A stretch of 24,927 nucleotides of DNA from JBBIQH01 sp964475945 (GCA_964475945.1 CAYYYF010000017.1:1-24927); one strand, 5' to 3'; shown: positions 1 to 7,967, counted from the first letter of the stretch. Notes: a model not told the origin generated them from the sequence alone. Program-made: numbers and translations.

Positions 1-317
1 TAGAGACCATACCATTAACACTAGCAGAGAATGCAGGTATGGATCCAATAGATACCATGACAGAGTTAAGGTCAAAGCAGAACAAGGGCTCAAAATGGGT
101 TGGTATAGATGTTAAGAATACTCAGGTAGCAGATATGTATAAGTTGGAGGTGTTAGAGCCTGCTGTTGTAAAGGCTCAGATACTTAAGAGTGCTACAGAG
201 GCAGCAAGCATGATACTTAGAATAGATGATGTTATAGCAGCAGCAAAGGCAGAGGCACCAAAGGGTAAGGAAGGTGCAGGAGCAGAGGGCGAAGGAATGG
301 GTGGCATGGAGGAGTAA
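1..317 (+). CDS. Thermosome (group II chaperonin) subunit, C-terminal part only
   Basis: This is the end of a gene that begins before the window; the frame is open from base 3 and gives about 104 residues. Thermosome subunits form the double-ring ATP-dependent protein-folding chamber of archaea. Visible family features are TLAENAGMDPID near the start, then GIDVKNTQVADMY and the end of the equatorial ATPase domain (LEVLEPAVVKAQ, ATEAASMILRIDDVI). The protein closes with the low-complexity Gly/Glu/Met tail typical of the family (GMGGMEE). The full protein is normally about 540-560 residues, so roughly four fifths lies upstream. A T-rich stretch follows the stop and may end the transcript. The family call is secure; which paralogue it is cannot be told. 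Confidence 0.96.
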   Translation, partial: ETIPLTLAENAGMDPIDTMTELRSKQNKGSKWVGIDVKNTQVADMYKLEVLEPAVVKAQILKSATEAASMILRIDDVIAAAKAEAPKGKEGAGAEGEGMGGMEE

Positions 318-365
318 TAATAAATAGATAAATAATTATAAACAATAATAAATAATAAATAAAAC

Positions 366-382
366 ATTTTATTTTATTTTTG
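366..382 (+). terminator. T-rich likely terminator after the thermosome gene
   Basis: A run dominated by T (ATTTTATTTTATTTTTG) lies about 50 bp after the thermosome stop and immediately before the pfkB-family start. Archaeal RNA polymerases terminate at such T-tracts without needing a hairpin. A+T-rich sequence just upstream (about 340-366, AATAAATAAAAC) could hold the TATA box of the next gene, so terminator and promoter probably overlap here. Confidence 0.4.
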
Positions 383-389
383 TTGCATC

Positions 390-1403
390 ATGCCTATTAA
401 TATTAATGTAGATGAGTTAGATAGCAGGTTAAACTCAAGCTACATAGTTGTTATGCATGACTTCTTCATAGATAGGATAGTTAGAGTATGCTCAGATGCT
501 GATAGGTTATTCAATGCTATAAGGGATAAGATCTTTGCTGGAGGAGGGAGCATAAGGGGTATTGAGCAGTATGAGATCAAGGGTGGTAATGCTGTTAACC
601 TTGCATATGCCTTATGTATGCTTAATGCTAGATGTAGGCTTGTAACAATAGCAGATGAGTATGGATCTAGCATACTTAAGAATACATTCTCAGGCATGAG
701 CAATATAGAGGTTATAACCATTAAAGGCAAGCAAGGGTATACTGTATCACTTGAGTTCAGTAACAAGGCTAATGTGATGCTAAGCGATGTTGGTGATAAT
801 GCATACTTTGGTTATGATAGGCTAAATGGCTTAGAGTATGTATTTGCTAATGTAGCATGCATAGCAATGGTTAACTGGGCAAGCAATAACAAGGGCAATG
901 AGTTAGCATTACATGTATTCAATAAAGGTAGTAAGGCATTGCACTTTATAGATCCAGCAGATATAAGTGGTAGAGGTAAAGAGTTAGTTGATATGCTTAG
1001 ATCATGCAGGGTTGATGTGTTAAGCATCAATGAGAATGAGTGTAGAGTGTTATGCAATACCTTGGGCTTGGATATGCTCCCATACAACTACTCCTTAGAT
1101 GATGTTATTAAAGCATGCAAGAGTATAGCATCTGAGCTAGATGTTAGTGTAGATATCCATACACCAAAGTGCTCAGTAACATCATTCAATGGTGAGGTAT
1201 CTTATGCAGAGAGTTTTAAGGTAGATACAAAGATATTAACAGGGGCAGGGGATGTATGGGATGCTGGTGATATAATTGGGTATATATGTAATTTTGATGC
1301 ATATACTAGGCTTGTATTTGCTAATGCATGTGCAGCACTTTATGTTAAGAACTGTAGTGTGCCAAGATTAAAGGATGTTTATGAGTTTATAATCAACCAA
1401 TAG
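390..1403 (+). CDS. PfkB/ribokinase-family sugar or nucleoside kinase
   Basis: A 337-residue ATP-dependent small-molecule kinase of the PfkB family. The N-terminal substrate-side motif is present as GGNAVNLA (about residues 65-72). The C-terminal signature reads TGAGDVWDAGD (about 284-294), in which the GAGD aspartate (about 288) is the catalytic base and the Gly-rich turn forms the anion hole. The length is typical of the family. The phosphate acceptor (ribose, fructose, adenosine, guanosine or another) cannot be read from these motifs. The gene stands alone, downstream of the thermosome and convergent with guaA across 22 bp, so neighbours do not settle the substrate. The ATG at 390 fits a leaderless transcript, with A+T-rich sequence about 26 bp upstream. 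Family call firm, substrate unknown. Confidence 0.88.
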   Translation: MPININVDELDSRLNSSYIVVMHDFFIDRIVRVCSDADRLFNAIRDKIFAGGGSIRGIEQYEIKGGNAVNLAYALCMLNARCRLVTIADEYGSSILKNTFSGMSNIEVITIKGKQGYTVSLEFSNKANVMLSDVGDNAYFGYDRLNGLEYVFANVACIAMVNWASNNKGNELALHVFNKGSKALHFIDPADISGRGKELVDMLRSCRVDVLSINENECRVLCNTLGLDMLPYNYSLDDVIKACKSIASELDVSVDIHTPKCSVTSFNGEVSYAESFKVDTKILTGAGDVWDAGDIIGYICNFDAYTRLVFANACAALYVKNCSVPRLKDVYEFIINQ

Positions 1404-1425
1404 AAGCAATAATAATAATAGCATA

Positions 1426-2970
1426 TTACTGCGGCTCAATAGTTGCTGGTGGCTTGCTTGATATAACATATGTAACCCATGTTACCCCCTCAACCTCATT
1501 GGTTATTCTATTGCTTATTCTAGCAAGCAGATCGTAAGGTAGCCTTACCCAATCTGCCGTCATTGCATCAACTGACTCAACTACCCTTATGCTGACTATA
1601 TTACCGTATACCCTTGCATCCCCTAATACACCAACAGCCTTATCATCACCTACTATAGCAAATGCCTGCCATACCTTATCGTATAACCCTGCATTCATCA
1701 ACTCCTCCTCAACTATCTTACTTGCCTTCTTGCATATCCTTAACTTCTCCTCGGTTACCTCCCCTATAACCCTAACAGCAAGCCCTGGTCCTGGGAATGG
1801 GTGCCTCTTAATGAACTGCTCAGGTAGGTTCAAGAGCCTTGCTACCTCCCTAACCTCATCCTTGTATAACTGCCTTAAAGGCTCCAGTACCTTAAGGTTA
1901 AGCCAATCTGGTAAGCCAGCAACGTTGTGGTGTGATTTTATAGTAGATGCAGTACCCTTTGATACTGAGCGCCCACTCTCTATAACATCTGGGTAGAGTG
2001 TGCCTTGGGCAAGCCAATCAAATGGCCCATTGGTATCAACGAACTCCTTGAATATCCTAGCAAACTCATCCCCTATGACAAGTCTCTTCCTCTCAGGATC
2101 CTCTATCCCCTTAAGCCTATCAAGGAACCTCCTGCTTGCATCTATATAGTTAACCTTTATCCCTATTGTATTGAATATATTTAATACCTCCTGCTCCTCA
2201 CCCTCCCTTAGAAGTCCATGGTTTATAAATACACATGTTAACCTATCCCCTATTGCCTTATGCATAAGTAATGCTGTTACGGTAGAGTCTATACCCCCGC
2301 TTACTGCAGCCAATACTCTTGCATTTCCTACCTTGTTCTTTATATCCCTTATCGCTTCCTCTATGAAGTTACTCATGCTCCAACTCCTCTCTGCCTTGCA
2401 TATATGTAATGCAAAGTTCCTTAGTATATCTGAGCCATACTCTGTATGTGCAACCTCTGGGTGGAACTGTAGTCCATATATCCTCCTTGCTCTATAAGCA
2501 ACTGCAGCAGCAGATGAGCTATCTGTATGTGCAAGTACCTCAAACCCCTCAGGTAGCCTCTCTGCAGCATCACCATGGCTCATCCAGCACCTTATCCTTT
2601 TCCCTATCCCCATGAATAGATCCCTTTCATCATCAATTACAAGCTCTGCACTACCATACTCTCTCTTAGCCTTCTTCACTACCCCTCCTAGCATATGAAC
2701 AAGCATCTGATGCCCATAGCATATACCTAGTATGGGTATATTCAGATCTAATATCCTCTTATTGCATAAAGGTGCATTGGGCTCATATACGCTTGCTGGA
2801 CCACCAGAGAATATGATCCCTTTAGGCTTCATGCTTGCTAGTGTATCAGCATCTATACTGTATGGGAGTAACTCAGCATACACACCCTGCTCCCTTATCC
2901 TTCTACATATAAGGTGTGCATATTGAGAACCAAAGTCAAGTATTACTATTTTATCCCTTGAATTATCCAT
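1426..2970 (-). CDS. guaA: GMP synthase (glutamine-hydrolysing), two-domain form
   Basis: Converts XMP, ATP and glutamine to GMP, the last step of guanine nucleotide synthesis. The 514 residues carry both halves in one chain. The class-I glutamine amidotransferase has nucleophile Cys84 in GICYGHQ and the His170/Glu172 pair in LQFHPEVAHTE. The ATP-pyrophosphatase domain has P-loop SGGIDS (about 224-229). The usual dimerisation domain follows, ending in PPATIEPQ. Many Euryarchaeota split the two activities into separate subunits; here they are fused. The sequence AGGTGAT (2974-2980, complement) lies 3 nt before the ATG and matches the archaeal anti-SD, so the gene is probably translated from a longer mRNA starting at mptE or at the coiled-coil gene. 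guaB, the preceding enzyme of the pathway, is about 2.3 kb away on the other strand. Confidence 0.97.
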   Translation of the reverse strand: MDNSRDKIVILDFGSQYAHLICRRIREQGVYAELLPYSIDADTLASMKPKGIIFSGGPASVYEPNAPLCNKRILDLNIPILGICYGHQMLVHMLGGVVKKAKREYGSAELVIDDERDLFMGIGKRIRCWMSHGDAAERLPEGFEVLAHTDSSSAAAVAYRARRIYGLQFHPEVAHTEYGSDILRNFALHICKAERSWSMSNFIEEAIRDIKNKVGNARVLAAVSGGIDSTVTALLMHKAIGDRLTCVFINHGLLREGEEQEVLNIFNTIGIKVNYIDASRRFLDRLKGIEDPERKRLVIGDEFARIFKEFVDTNGPFDWLAQGTLYPDVIESGRSVSKGTASTIKSHHNVAGLPDWLNLKVLEPLRQLYKDEVREVARLLNLPEQFIKRHPFPGPGLAVRVIGEVTEEKLRICKKASKIVEEELMNAGLYDKVWQAFAIVGDDKAVGVLGDARVYGNIVSIRVVESVDAMTADWVRLPYDLLARISNRITNEVEGVTWVTYVISSKPPATIEPQ

Positions 2971-2973
2971 AAT

Positions 2974-2980
2974 ATCACCT
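2974..2980 (-). promoter_or_regulatory. Shine-Dalgarno site of guaA
   Basis: On the minus strand the bases read AGGTGAT, a seven-base match to the complement of the conserved 16S rRNA 3' end, ending 3 nt before the guaA ATG. It is one of the clearest SD sites in a window where most starts have none, and it marks guaA as an internal cistron. Confidence 0.6.
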
Positions 2981-3001
2981 ATTATTATCCTCTACCATTA
3001 C

Positions 3002-3592
3002 TTATCTAACCTTCTCAAGCATCCTTGTGAATACCCATGTTGTAGTATTTATCAACTCATTAAGCCTATCCTTATCCCTATAATTGTATATCACTATCCT
3101 CTTTATCATGTTATTCTCATCCTGCTCTATCTTATAATCTAATACCTGATCCTCTGTTATCTCCTTACTCTTAACCCTCTCCTCATCCTTACTCCTCATC
3201 TCTTTAAGTATCCTATTCACAAAGAACGATTGGAATGGTGGCGTGGTAGTATATAATTTTAGTTCACTTACAGGTACTATGCTTATTGAGTTACTTGATA
3301 TATATGCATTTGCTAAGAGTATGTTATCCTTTGTCCTTAGTTGCTTAACCTCTTTATACTCATCAGCAGTAGGAGTAGGAGTAACCTTGCTTACATCCTC
3401 TCTCTTAATACCCTCAACCTCCTTTGGTATAGTCAGTGCTGGTCTAAAACTAACCTGCTTAAGCATGTTATCAACTATGCTAAGCATCATGCGTAATCTC
3501 TCAAGTTCATCCTCCTTATCCTCTATCTGCTTCTCAAGCCATTCTCTAAGCATAGCAAGCCCCTTTATATCATCCTCGGTTGTATAATCCAT
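3002..3592 (-). CDS. Conserved-looking hypothetical protein with N-terminal coiled coil
   Basis: I do not recognise a named family. The 196 residues divide into three parts. Residues about 10-50 are a strongly charged amphipathic helix likely to form a coiled coil (LEKQIEDKEDELERLRMML). A Pro/Thr-rich linker follows (VTPTPTADEY, about 90-100). The rest is a mixed alpha/beta globular part with hydrophobic stretches such as ISIVPVSELKLYTTTPPF and a C-terminal helix (INTTTWVFTRMLEKV). There is no signal peptide or membrane segment. It lies 21 bp after mptE and 31 bp before guaA on the same strand, so co-transcription is likely. A possible TATA (TTTATTAAACC) overlaps the end of mptE and would allow an independent transcript. 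Codon use matches the neighbours, so I take it as a real native gene. Confidence 0.7.
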   Translation of the reverse strand: MDYTTEDDIKGLAMLREWLEKQIEDKEDELERLRMMLSIVDNMLKQVSFRPALTIPKEVEGIKREDVSKVTPTPTADEYKEVKQLRTKDNILLANAYISSNSISIVPVSELKLYTTTPPFQSFFVNRILKEMRSKDEERVKSKEITEDQVLDYKIEQDENNMIKRIVIYNYRDKDRLNELINTTTWVFTRMLEKVR

Positions 3593-3613
3593 AGAACAAG
3601 TATAGCATGCGGT

Positions 3614-4387
3614 TTAATAAATTGATTTTGTAGACTCTTGAATAGAGTTGATATCCTTGATGCTAATATTCTTAAAACCCTTTACTATGCTAGGGGATGC
3701 ATTGTATAGATAGGATCTTGAATGCTCTGCCAGATACTCAAGCAGCATCTTAGCGAAGCGCATTTTAGCAACCTTGATTGCTTTGTTAAAGGTAAACTGC
3801 TTTGAGTAATAGCCTATCTCATCACCAAAGTCCATACCTATAAGCACTATGCTCCTAGCATTGAATCTATCTGCAAGGAATACTGCCCTATCACCATCTG
3901 TAAAACCACCAAAGTTATGCACATTCTCCAATGGCTTAACCTGTGTAGTTGCTACTATATTCCTTATCCTTGGTACCATATACCTGATCGTATTAACATT
4001 ATCTGCATGTGCATGCACAACCATTACAGAGCCTAGTGTATCTGCAGAGAGTAGGTATTCGTGGTTACCATCAAGGTCAGTAACCACTATCTCTGGCTTT
4101 ATCCCATGCTCTATCAACGCTTGTGATGCTCCATCGCATGCTATGCATATGAATCCATCTATGCTTATAGAGGTTATATCATGTAATGATTCTTGCAGAG
4201 AAGGTCCTGCACCAAAGATAAGCAGATCTTTACTCTCTATCCTATTCCTTAGAGCATCTATACTCAACTCTCTACCCTTTACCATCCTCCCTAGCAAGAT
4301 TGCTGCATTGGTATCATCAACTATGCTATAATGGAATGTATCCTTTATGATGTTATACCATCTTAACCACTCATCTATCTGCATCAT
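3614..4387 (-). CDS. mptE: 6-hydroxymethyl-7,8-dihydropterin pyrophosphokinase, archaeal MptE type (DUF115)
   Basis: A 257-residue protein of the DUF115 family, the archaeal replacement for FolK. It transfers pyrophosphate from ATP to 6-hydroxymethyl-dihydropterin, giving the activated pterin for folate or methanopterin synthesis. Recognisable blocks are LIFGAGPSLQESL, CDGASQALIEHGIKPEIVVTDLDG, VVHAHADN, FGGFTDGDRAVFLAD and VLIGMDFGDEIGYYS, in the order and spacing of archaeal MptE. The divergent neighbour 34 bp away is a dihydropteroate-synthase-like gene, the next step of the route, which supports the assignment. The ATG at 4387 is directly followed by a second ATG; a TATA-like A/T stretch about 26 bp upstream lies in the shared intergenic region and implies a leaderless mRNA. 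Confidence 0.87.
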   Translation of the reverse strand: MMQIDEWLRWYNIIKDTFHYSIVDDTNAAILLGRMVKGRELSIDALRNRIESKDLLIFGAGPSLQESLHDITSISIDGFICIACDGASQALIEHGIKPEIVVTDLDGNHEYLLSADTLGSVMVVHAHADNVNTIRYMVPRIRNIVATTQVKPLENVHNFGGFTDGDRAVFLADRFNARSIVLIGMDFGDEIGYYSKQFTFNKAIKVAKMRFAKMLLEYLAEHSRSYLYNASPSIVKGFKNISIKDINSIQESTKSIY

Positions 4388-4421
4388 TTAATATACTGCT
4401 AATAATAATAATAAATAATCT
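4388..4421. promoter_or_regulatory. Compact divergent promoter between mptE and the DHPS-like gene
   Basis: The 34 bp between the two divergent starts hold one A/T box for each direction. TTAATATAC (about 4387-4395) lies about 26-30 bp before the plus-strand ATG at 4422. TTATTTATTATT (complement of about 4406-4417) lies about 26 bp before the minus-strand ATG at 4387. Both fit leaderless transcription and would couple expression of two pterin-pathway genes. Confidence 0.5.
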
Positions 4422-5270
4422 ATGGGTAGGATAAGGATAATGGGTATAATCAATATAAGCCCAGAGTCATTCTACAAGGGCTCTGTTAAGGTTGATGCCA
4501 AGGAGATAGAGTATGCAGTAAGGAGTATGGAGGAGCAAGGGGCAAGCATAATAGACATAGGGGCTATGTCTACCGCACCTTACCTTGATACACTCATACC
4601 TGTAGAGCAGGAGGTGGAGAGGATAAAGTATGCACTTAAGGTAGTGAAGGATACAAGGAGCAAGGCAATGGTATCTGTAGATACACCTAGGGCAGAGGTT
4701 GCTGAGGTAGCATTAAACATCTGTGCAGATATTATAAATGATGTTACTGGATTTAAGCATGATGCAGATATGGCTAGATTGGTTAAGGAGTACGATGCAT
4801 ATGTCATACTATCAGCATACTCTAGGCATGTAGTTAAGGGGGATGTTATGGTTACTACTATAAATCTGCTAAGGGAGAGCATAGATATTGCATACTCTGC
4901 TGGTATAGATGATAAGAGGATAATAGTTGATCCAGCGATAGGCTTCTTTAGGGAGCAGGGGAGGCATGAGTTCTTCACCCGTATAGAAGGGATAAGTTGG
5001 TTTGAGAGGGATATAGAGGTTATAAGAAGGTTGAGAGAGTTGAAGGTTCTAGGCAAGGATGTATGCGTGTCGGTATCAAGGAAGTCATTCATAAGTAAGA
5101 TACTAGCCATAGATAAGCCAGAGGATAGGCTCATAGGCTCACTTGCAGCAGAGGCTTTATGCATTATTAATGGTGCAAATATAGTAAGGACACATAATGT
5201 TAATGAGAGTATGCAAGTAGCAAAGATGATAGATGCTATACATAGTAATACTTATAATACTATTCAGTAA
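4422..5270 (+). CDS. folP: Dihydropteroate synthase-like protein (pterin-binding TIM barrel)
   Basis: A 282-residue TIM-barrel protein of the pterin-binding family. Classical DHPS joins activated hydroxymethyl-dihydropterin to an aminobenzoate. Family signatures are IMGIINISPESF (6-17), GASIIDIGAMSTAP (40-53), SVDT, IINDVTG, IIVDPAIGFF and the C-terminal SVSRKSFI. Two catalytic-region features depart from the classical enzyme. The STRP loop reads STAP, losing the conserved Arg, and the usual MH(M)xGxP segment after strand 5 reads VILSAYS. The aromatic amine substrate may therefore differ, as is plausible in archaea making modified pterins. Divergent mptE and guaB 22 bp downstream place it in a guanine-to-pterin setting. 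The symbol marks homology; the exact substrate is uncertain. Confidence 0.82.
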   Translation: MGRIRIMGIINISPESFYKGSVKVDAKEIEYAVRSMEEQGASIIDIGAMSTAPYLDTLIPVEQEVERIKYALKVVKDTRSKAMVSVDTPRAEVAEVALNICADIINDVTGFKHDADMARLVKEYDAYVILSAYSRHVVKGDVMVTTINLLRESIDIAYSAGIDDKRIIVDPAIGFFREQGRHEFFTRIEGISWFERDIEVIRRLRELKVLGKDVCVSVSRKSFISKILAIDKPEDRLIGSLAAEALCIINGANIVRTHNVNESMQVAKMIDAIHSNTYNTIQ

Positions 5271-5292
5271 TAGAAGTGAAGGGATTGGATAG

Positions 5293-6726
5293 TTGAAGAT
5301 AAAGGAAGGGTTAACCTTTGATGACGTACTACTGATACCCAAGCGCTCCTCAGTAGTATCTAGATCACATGTTAGCCTAAAGACCAGATTATCAAGGAGG
5401 ATAAGCATAAACATGCCTATAGTAAGTGCAAACATGGATACTGTAACTGAGGCAAATATGGCTATAGCAATTGCCAGAGAGGGTGGTATAGGAATAATCC
5501 ATAGGTTCATGAGCATAGAGCAGCAGGTTAATGAGGTTAAGAAGGTTAAGAGGGCAGAGAATATAATAATAGAGCAACCTTATACACTTAAGCAGGATCA
5601 ATACCTATCTGATGCAGTAAGCAAGATGAGTGAGTATAATATCTCAGGGTTACTTGTTACAGATGATGATAACAGATTGGTAGGTATACTAACAAGGAGG
5701 GATATAATGTTTGAGAGTGATATGAGCAAGAGGGTATACGATGTTATGACTAGGAATGTTATAACAGCAAAGTATGGTATAAGCATAGAGGAGGCTAAGG
5801 ATATGCTACACAAGTATAGGATAGAGAAGTTGCCTCTTGTAGATGAGCATAATAGGGTAAAAGGGCTTGTAACGGCCAAGGATATAATGAGGATGACAGA
5901 GTATCCTTTAGCAGCAAAGGATAAGAAGGGTAGACTACTGGTTGGTGCAGCAGTAGGTGTTAAAGGCGATTTCATGGAGAGGACAGATAAACTACTTGAT
6001 GCAGGGGCAGATGTTATAGTTATAGATATTGCACATGGGCATAGTGATAATGCTATAAATGCAATAAAGGACATAAGGAAGGCATTTCCTGATTGCGAGC
6101 TTATAGCAGGTAATGTTGCAACTGCAGAAGGGACAAAGGATCTCATAGATGCTGGTGTAGATGCTGTAAAGGTTGGTGTAGGCTCAGGCTCAATATGTAT
6201 AACAAGGATAGTAACAGGCTCTGGTGTACCTCAGTTATCTGCTATAATGGAATGTGCGAAGGTTGCTAGAGAGTATGATGTACCTATAATAGCAGATGGA
6301 GGTATAAGGAACTCTGGTGATATAACCAAGGCACTTGCTGCTGGTGCACATACAGTAATGATAGGCAGCCTATTAGCAGGCACAGATGAGAGCCCTGGTG
6401 TGAGCATAACAAAGAATGGTAAAAAGTACAAGATATACAGGGGTATGGCATCTTTCTATGCCTCTTTAGGTAGGAAGATGAGAGAAGAGGGTATGCTGAA
6501 TATAGATGATGATCTAAACGATTATGTGCCAGAGGGCGTTGAGGCATTGGTAGAGTATAAAGGCAGTGTTGTAGAGATAGTAAGGCATCTTCTAGGGGGT
6601 TTAAGGTCAGGATTCAGTTACTGTGGTGCAAGAAACATAGATGAGTTGCATAGGAATGCAGAGTTCATAAAGATGACCATGGCTGGGTATATAGAGAGTA
6701 TGCCTCATGATGTTAATGTAATGTAA
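5293..6726 (+). CDS. guaB: IMP dehydrogenase with CBS-domain pair
   Basis: Oxidises IMP to XMP with NAD+, the committed step to GMP. The 477 residues start with the family N-terminus LTFDDVLLIP. They contain two CBS modules inserted in the barrel (about 95-205; VGILTRRD and VKGLVTAKD mark their ends). The catalytic loop GSICITR has Cys302, followed by ADGGIRNSGD, MIGSLLAGTDESPG and the flap segment YRGMAS. The start is a TTG at 5293: the codon before it in frame is TAG (5290-5292), so no longer reading is possible, and the protein begins where the family does. It follows the DHPS-like gene by 22 bp with no obvious TATA between, so the two are probably co-transcribed. Product certain. Confidence 0.97.
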   Translation: MKIKEGLTFDDVLLIPKRSSVVSRSHVSLKTRLSRRISINMPIVSANMDTVTEANMAIAIAREGGIGIIHRFMSIEQQVNEVKKVKRAENIIIEQPYTLKQDQYLSDAVSKMSEYNISGLLVTDDDNRLVGILTRRDIMFESDMSKRVYDVMTRNVITAKYGISIEEAKDMLHKYRIEKLPLVDEHNRVKGLVTAKDIMRMTEYPLAAKDKKGRLLVGAAVGVKGDFMERTDKLLDAGADVIVIDIAHGHSDNAINAIKDIRKAFPDCELIAGNVATAEGTKDLIDAGVDAVKVGVGSGSICITRIVTGSGVPQLSAIMECAKVAREYDVPIIADGGIRNSGDITKALAAGAHTVMIGSLLAGTDESPGVSITKNGKKYKIYRGMASFYASLGRKMREEGMLNIDDDLNDYVPEGVEALVEYKGSVVEIVRHLLGGLRSGFSYCGARNIDELHRNAEFIKMTMAGYIESMPHDVNVM

Positions 6727-6734
6727 TATTATAA

Positions 6735-6767
6735 TTTTATTAATTATAGATATTTTGATTAATAAAA
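6735..6767. terminator. AT-only stem-loop between convergent genes
   Basis: TTTTATTAAT (6735-6744) and ATTAATAAAA (6758-6767) are exact reverse complements, giving a 10-bp stem with a 13-nt loop. It lies 8 bp after the guaB stop. On the minus strand it continues into a T-rich run after the stop of the small gene at 6790. A two-way terminator for the converging transcripts is the natural reading; archaeal termination would need only the T-runs. Confidence 0.45.
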
Positions 6768-6789
6768 ACAAAACTTAACATTGATAAAT

Positions 6790-6873
6790 CTATTTTTTCT
6801 GCTCTGCTTGCTCAGCCCCCTGTCCTCCTTGTTGCTTCTTCTCTTCCTCCTTCTTACCCTTCTTCTTTGCCAT
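6790..6873 (-). CDS. 27-residue lysine-rich microprotein
   Basis: A small open frame from ATG (6873) to TAG (6790) encoding 27 residues. It starts MAKKKGKKEEEKKQQGG and then has a Gln/Gly/Glu-rich end closing in KK. There is no hydrophobic segment and it is probably disordered. Support for a real gene: a good TATA-like box (CTTAAATATTA, complement of 6893-6903) about 26 bp before the ATG, as for leaderless genes here; a stop followed by T-rich sequence and an AT hairpin; and no other gene in the 244-bp gap. The basic start resembles the flexible tails of some archaeal ribosomal proteins (for example S25e), but no folded domain follows, so I assign no function. A chance frame is possible given the short length. 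Confidence 0.55.
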   Translation of the reverse strand: MAKKKGKKEEEKKQQGGQGAEQAEQKK

Positions 6874-6892
6874 ATTAATATTAAATATATGG

Positions 6893-6903
6893 TAATATTT
6901 AAG
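6893..6903 (-). promoter_or_regulatory. TATA box of the microprotein gene
   Basis: On the minus strand the bases read CTTAAATATTA, centred about 25 bp before the ATG at 6873. This is the spacing expected of an archaeal TATA box driving a leaderless transcript. Confidence 0.45.
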
Positions 6904-6970
6904 TTTTTACTAAAAGAGGATAATTGTTCTTATAGATAGATATTAAAAGCTCTCTGATATACTAAATGTA

Positions 6971-7966
6971 ATGGGTGAGGTAAGGGTAAGTATAGTAGGC
7001 TTTGGCAATGTTACAGATACTCTAATAAAAGGATTGGAGTATTATAAGAATAGAAGAGTTAACTCTGGTATATGGCATGAGAAGGTTGGGGGTTACTCTA
7101 TTAATGATATAAGGATAGTTAGCATATTTGATATAGATGCTGATAAGGTAGGTAGATCAGTGACATGTAATGGCAATAGCATAAAGATAGATGCTGGCAT
7201 GCTTCTAGATGAGATACCTTCATACTGGCATAATAGCATAGCATCTGTGAGCAAGGATGAGTTTCTAAGCATGCTTAAGGATAGCAAGGCAGATGTGGTA
7301 GTGAATCTTATCTCATCATCCATGGATAGATCCTCTCAAGCATATGCTGCTTGCTCCCTAGCATGTAATGCAAGCTTCATAAATGCTACTCCAGTAACCC
7401 TTGCTACCAATCCAGATATAAGCAGGAGGTTTAAAGAGAATTACTTACTGCTCGTTGGTGATGATCTTATGAGCCAGTTCGGAGGCACTGTATTCCATAG
7501 GATGATACTTAGGATGATGCATAGAAGGGGTTTAGTGGTTAAGGACTCATACCAGTTGGATGTTGGGGGGAGTAGTGATACAAGGAATACATTGCAAGAG
7601 CATATTAGAGCAAAGAAGAGGAGTATAAAGACATCAAGCATAAACATTGAACTGCCATATGAGTTCAACCTTGCTGCTGGGACTACAGAGTATACTGAGT
7701 TCCTTGATGGGAATAGGGTAAGTTACTATTGGATATACTCAGAGGGCTTCATGGGCTCCCCTGTAAAGATAGATATTAGTATGAGGAGCAATGATGCAGC
7801 AAATGCATGCAATGTACTGCTTGATGTTATAAGGGCTGTAAAGTATGCAATGGATATTAAAGATAATAACCTGGCTGATATAATTAGTGCTTATGGTTTT
7901 AAGAGTCCTCCTAGGCATTTTAGTGCTCTTGATGCTCAGGATGAGTTTGAGAAGATCTTCACCTAA
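6971..7966 (+). CDS. ino1: Inositol-3-phosphate synthase (myo-inositol-1-phosphate synthase family)
   Basis: A 331-residue NAD-dependent enzyme converting glucose 6-phosphate to inositol phosphate. In archaea this feeds archaetidylinositol lipid headgroups and, in some thermophiles, inositol-phosphate solutes. The Rossmann start is VSIVGFGNVTDTLIKGL. NAD/substrate blocks include FDIDADKVG, DVVVNLISSS and INATPVTLATNP. The catalytic-domain signature is LLVGDDLMSQFGGTVFHR, and the C-terminal helix is NVLLDVIRAVKYAMD. The length suits the short archaeal form (eukaryotic enzymes exceed 500 residues). The ATG at 6971 has TATTAAAAGC (6941-6950) at about -26, so the mRNA is probably leaderless. It stands alone in its transcript, with the next gene having its own TATA box. 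Confidence 0.9.
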   Translation: MGEVRVSIVGFGNVTDTLIKGLEYYKNRRVNSGIWHEKVGGYSINDIRIVSIFDIDADKVGRSVTCNGNSIKIDAGMLLDEIPSYWHNSIASVSKDEFLSMLKDSKADVVVNLISSSMDRSSQAYAACSLACNASFINATPVTLATNPDISRRFKENYLLLVGDDLMSQFGGTVFHRMILRMMHRRGLVVKDSYQLDVGGSSDTRNTLQEHIRAKKRSIKTSSINIELPYEFNLAAGTTEYTEFLDGNRVSYYWIYSEGFMGSPVKIDISMRSNDAANACNVLLDVIRAVKYAMDIKDNNLADIISAYGFKSPPRHFSALDAQDEFEKIFT

Positions 7967-7967
7967 C

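Noticed and set aside
2171..2497. Plus-strand frame of 108 codons within the guaA region
   Set aside because: It lies wholly opposite guaA coding sequence containing the ATP-pyrophosphatase P-loop and shows no independent signals such as a TATA box or SD site.
3849..4331. Long open frame of 160 codons opposite mptE
   Set aside because: It is the antisense shadow of mptE: Ser/Leu/Thr-rich with no family resemblance, while the mptE frame has clear motifs. The same reasoning removes the other long antisense frames opposite guaA, folP, guaB, mtnA and the aminotransferase.
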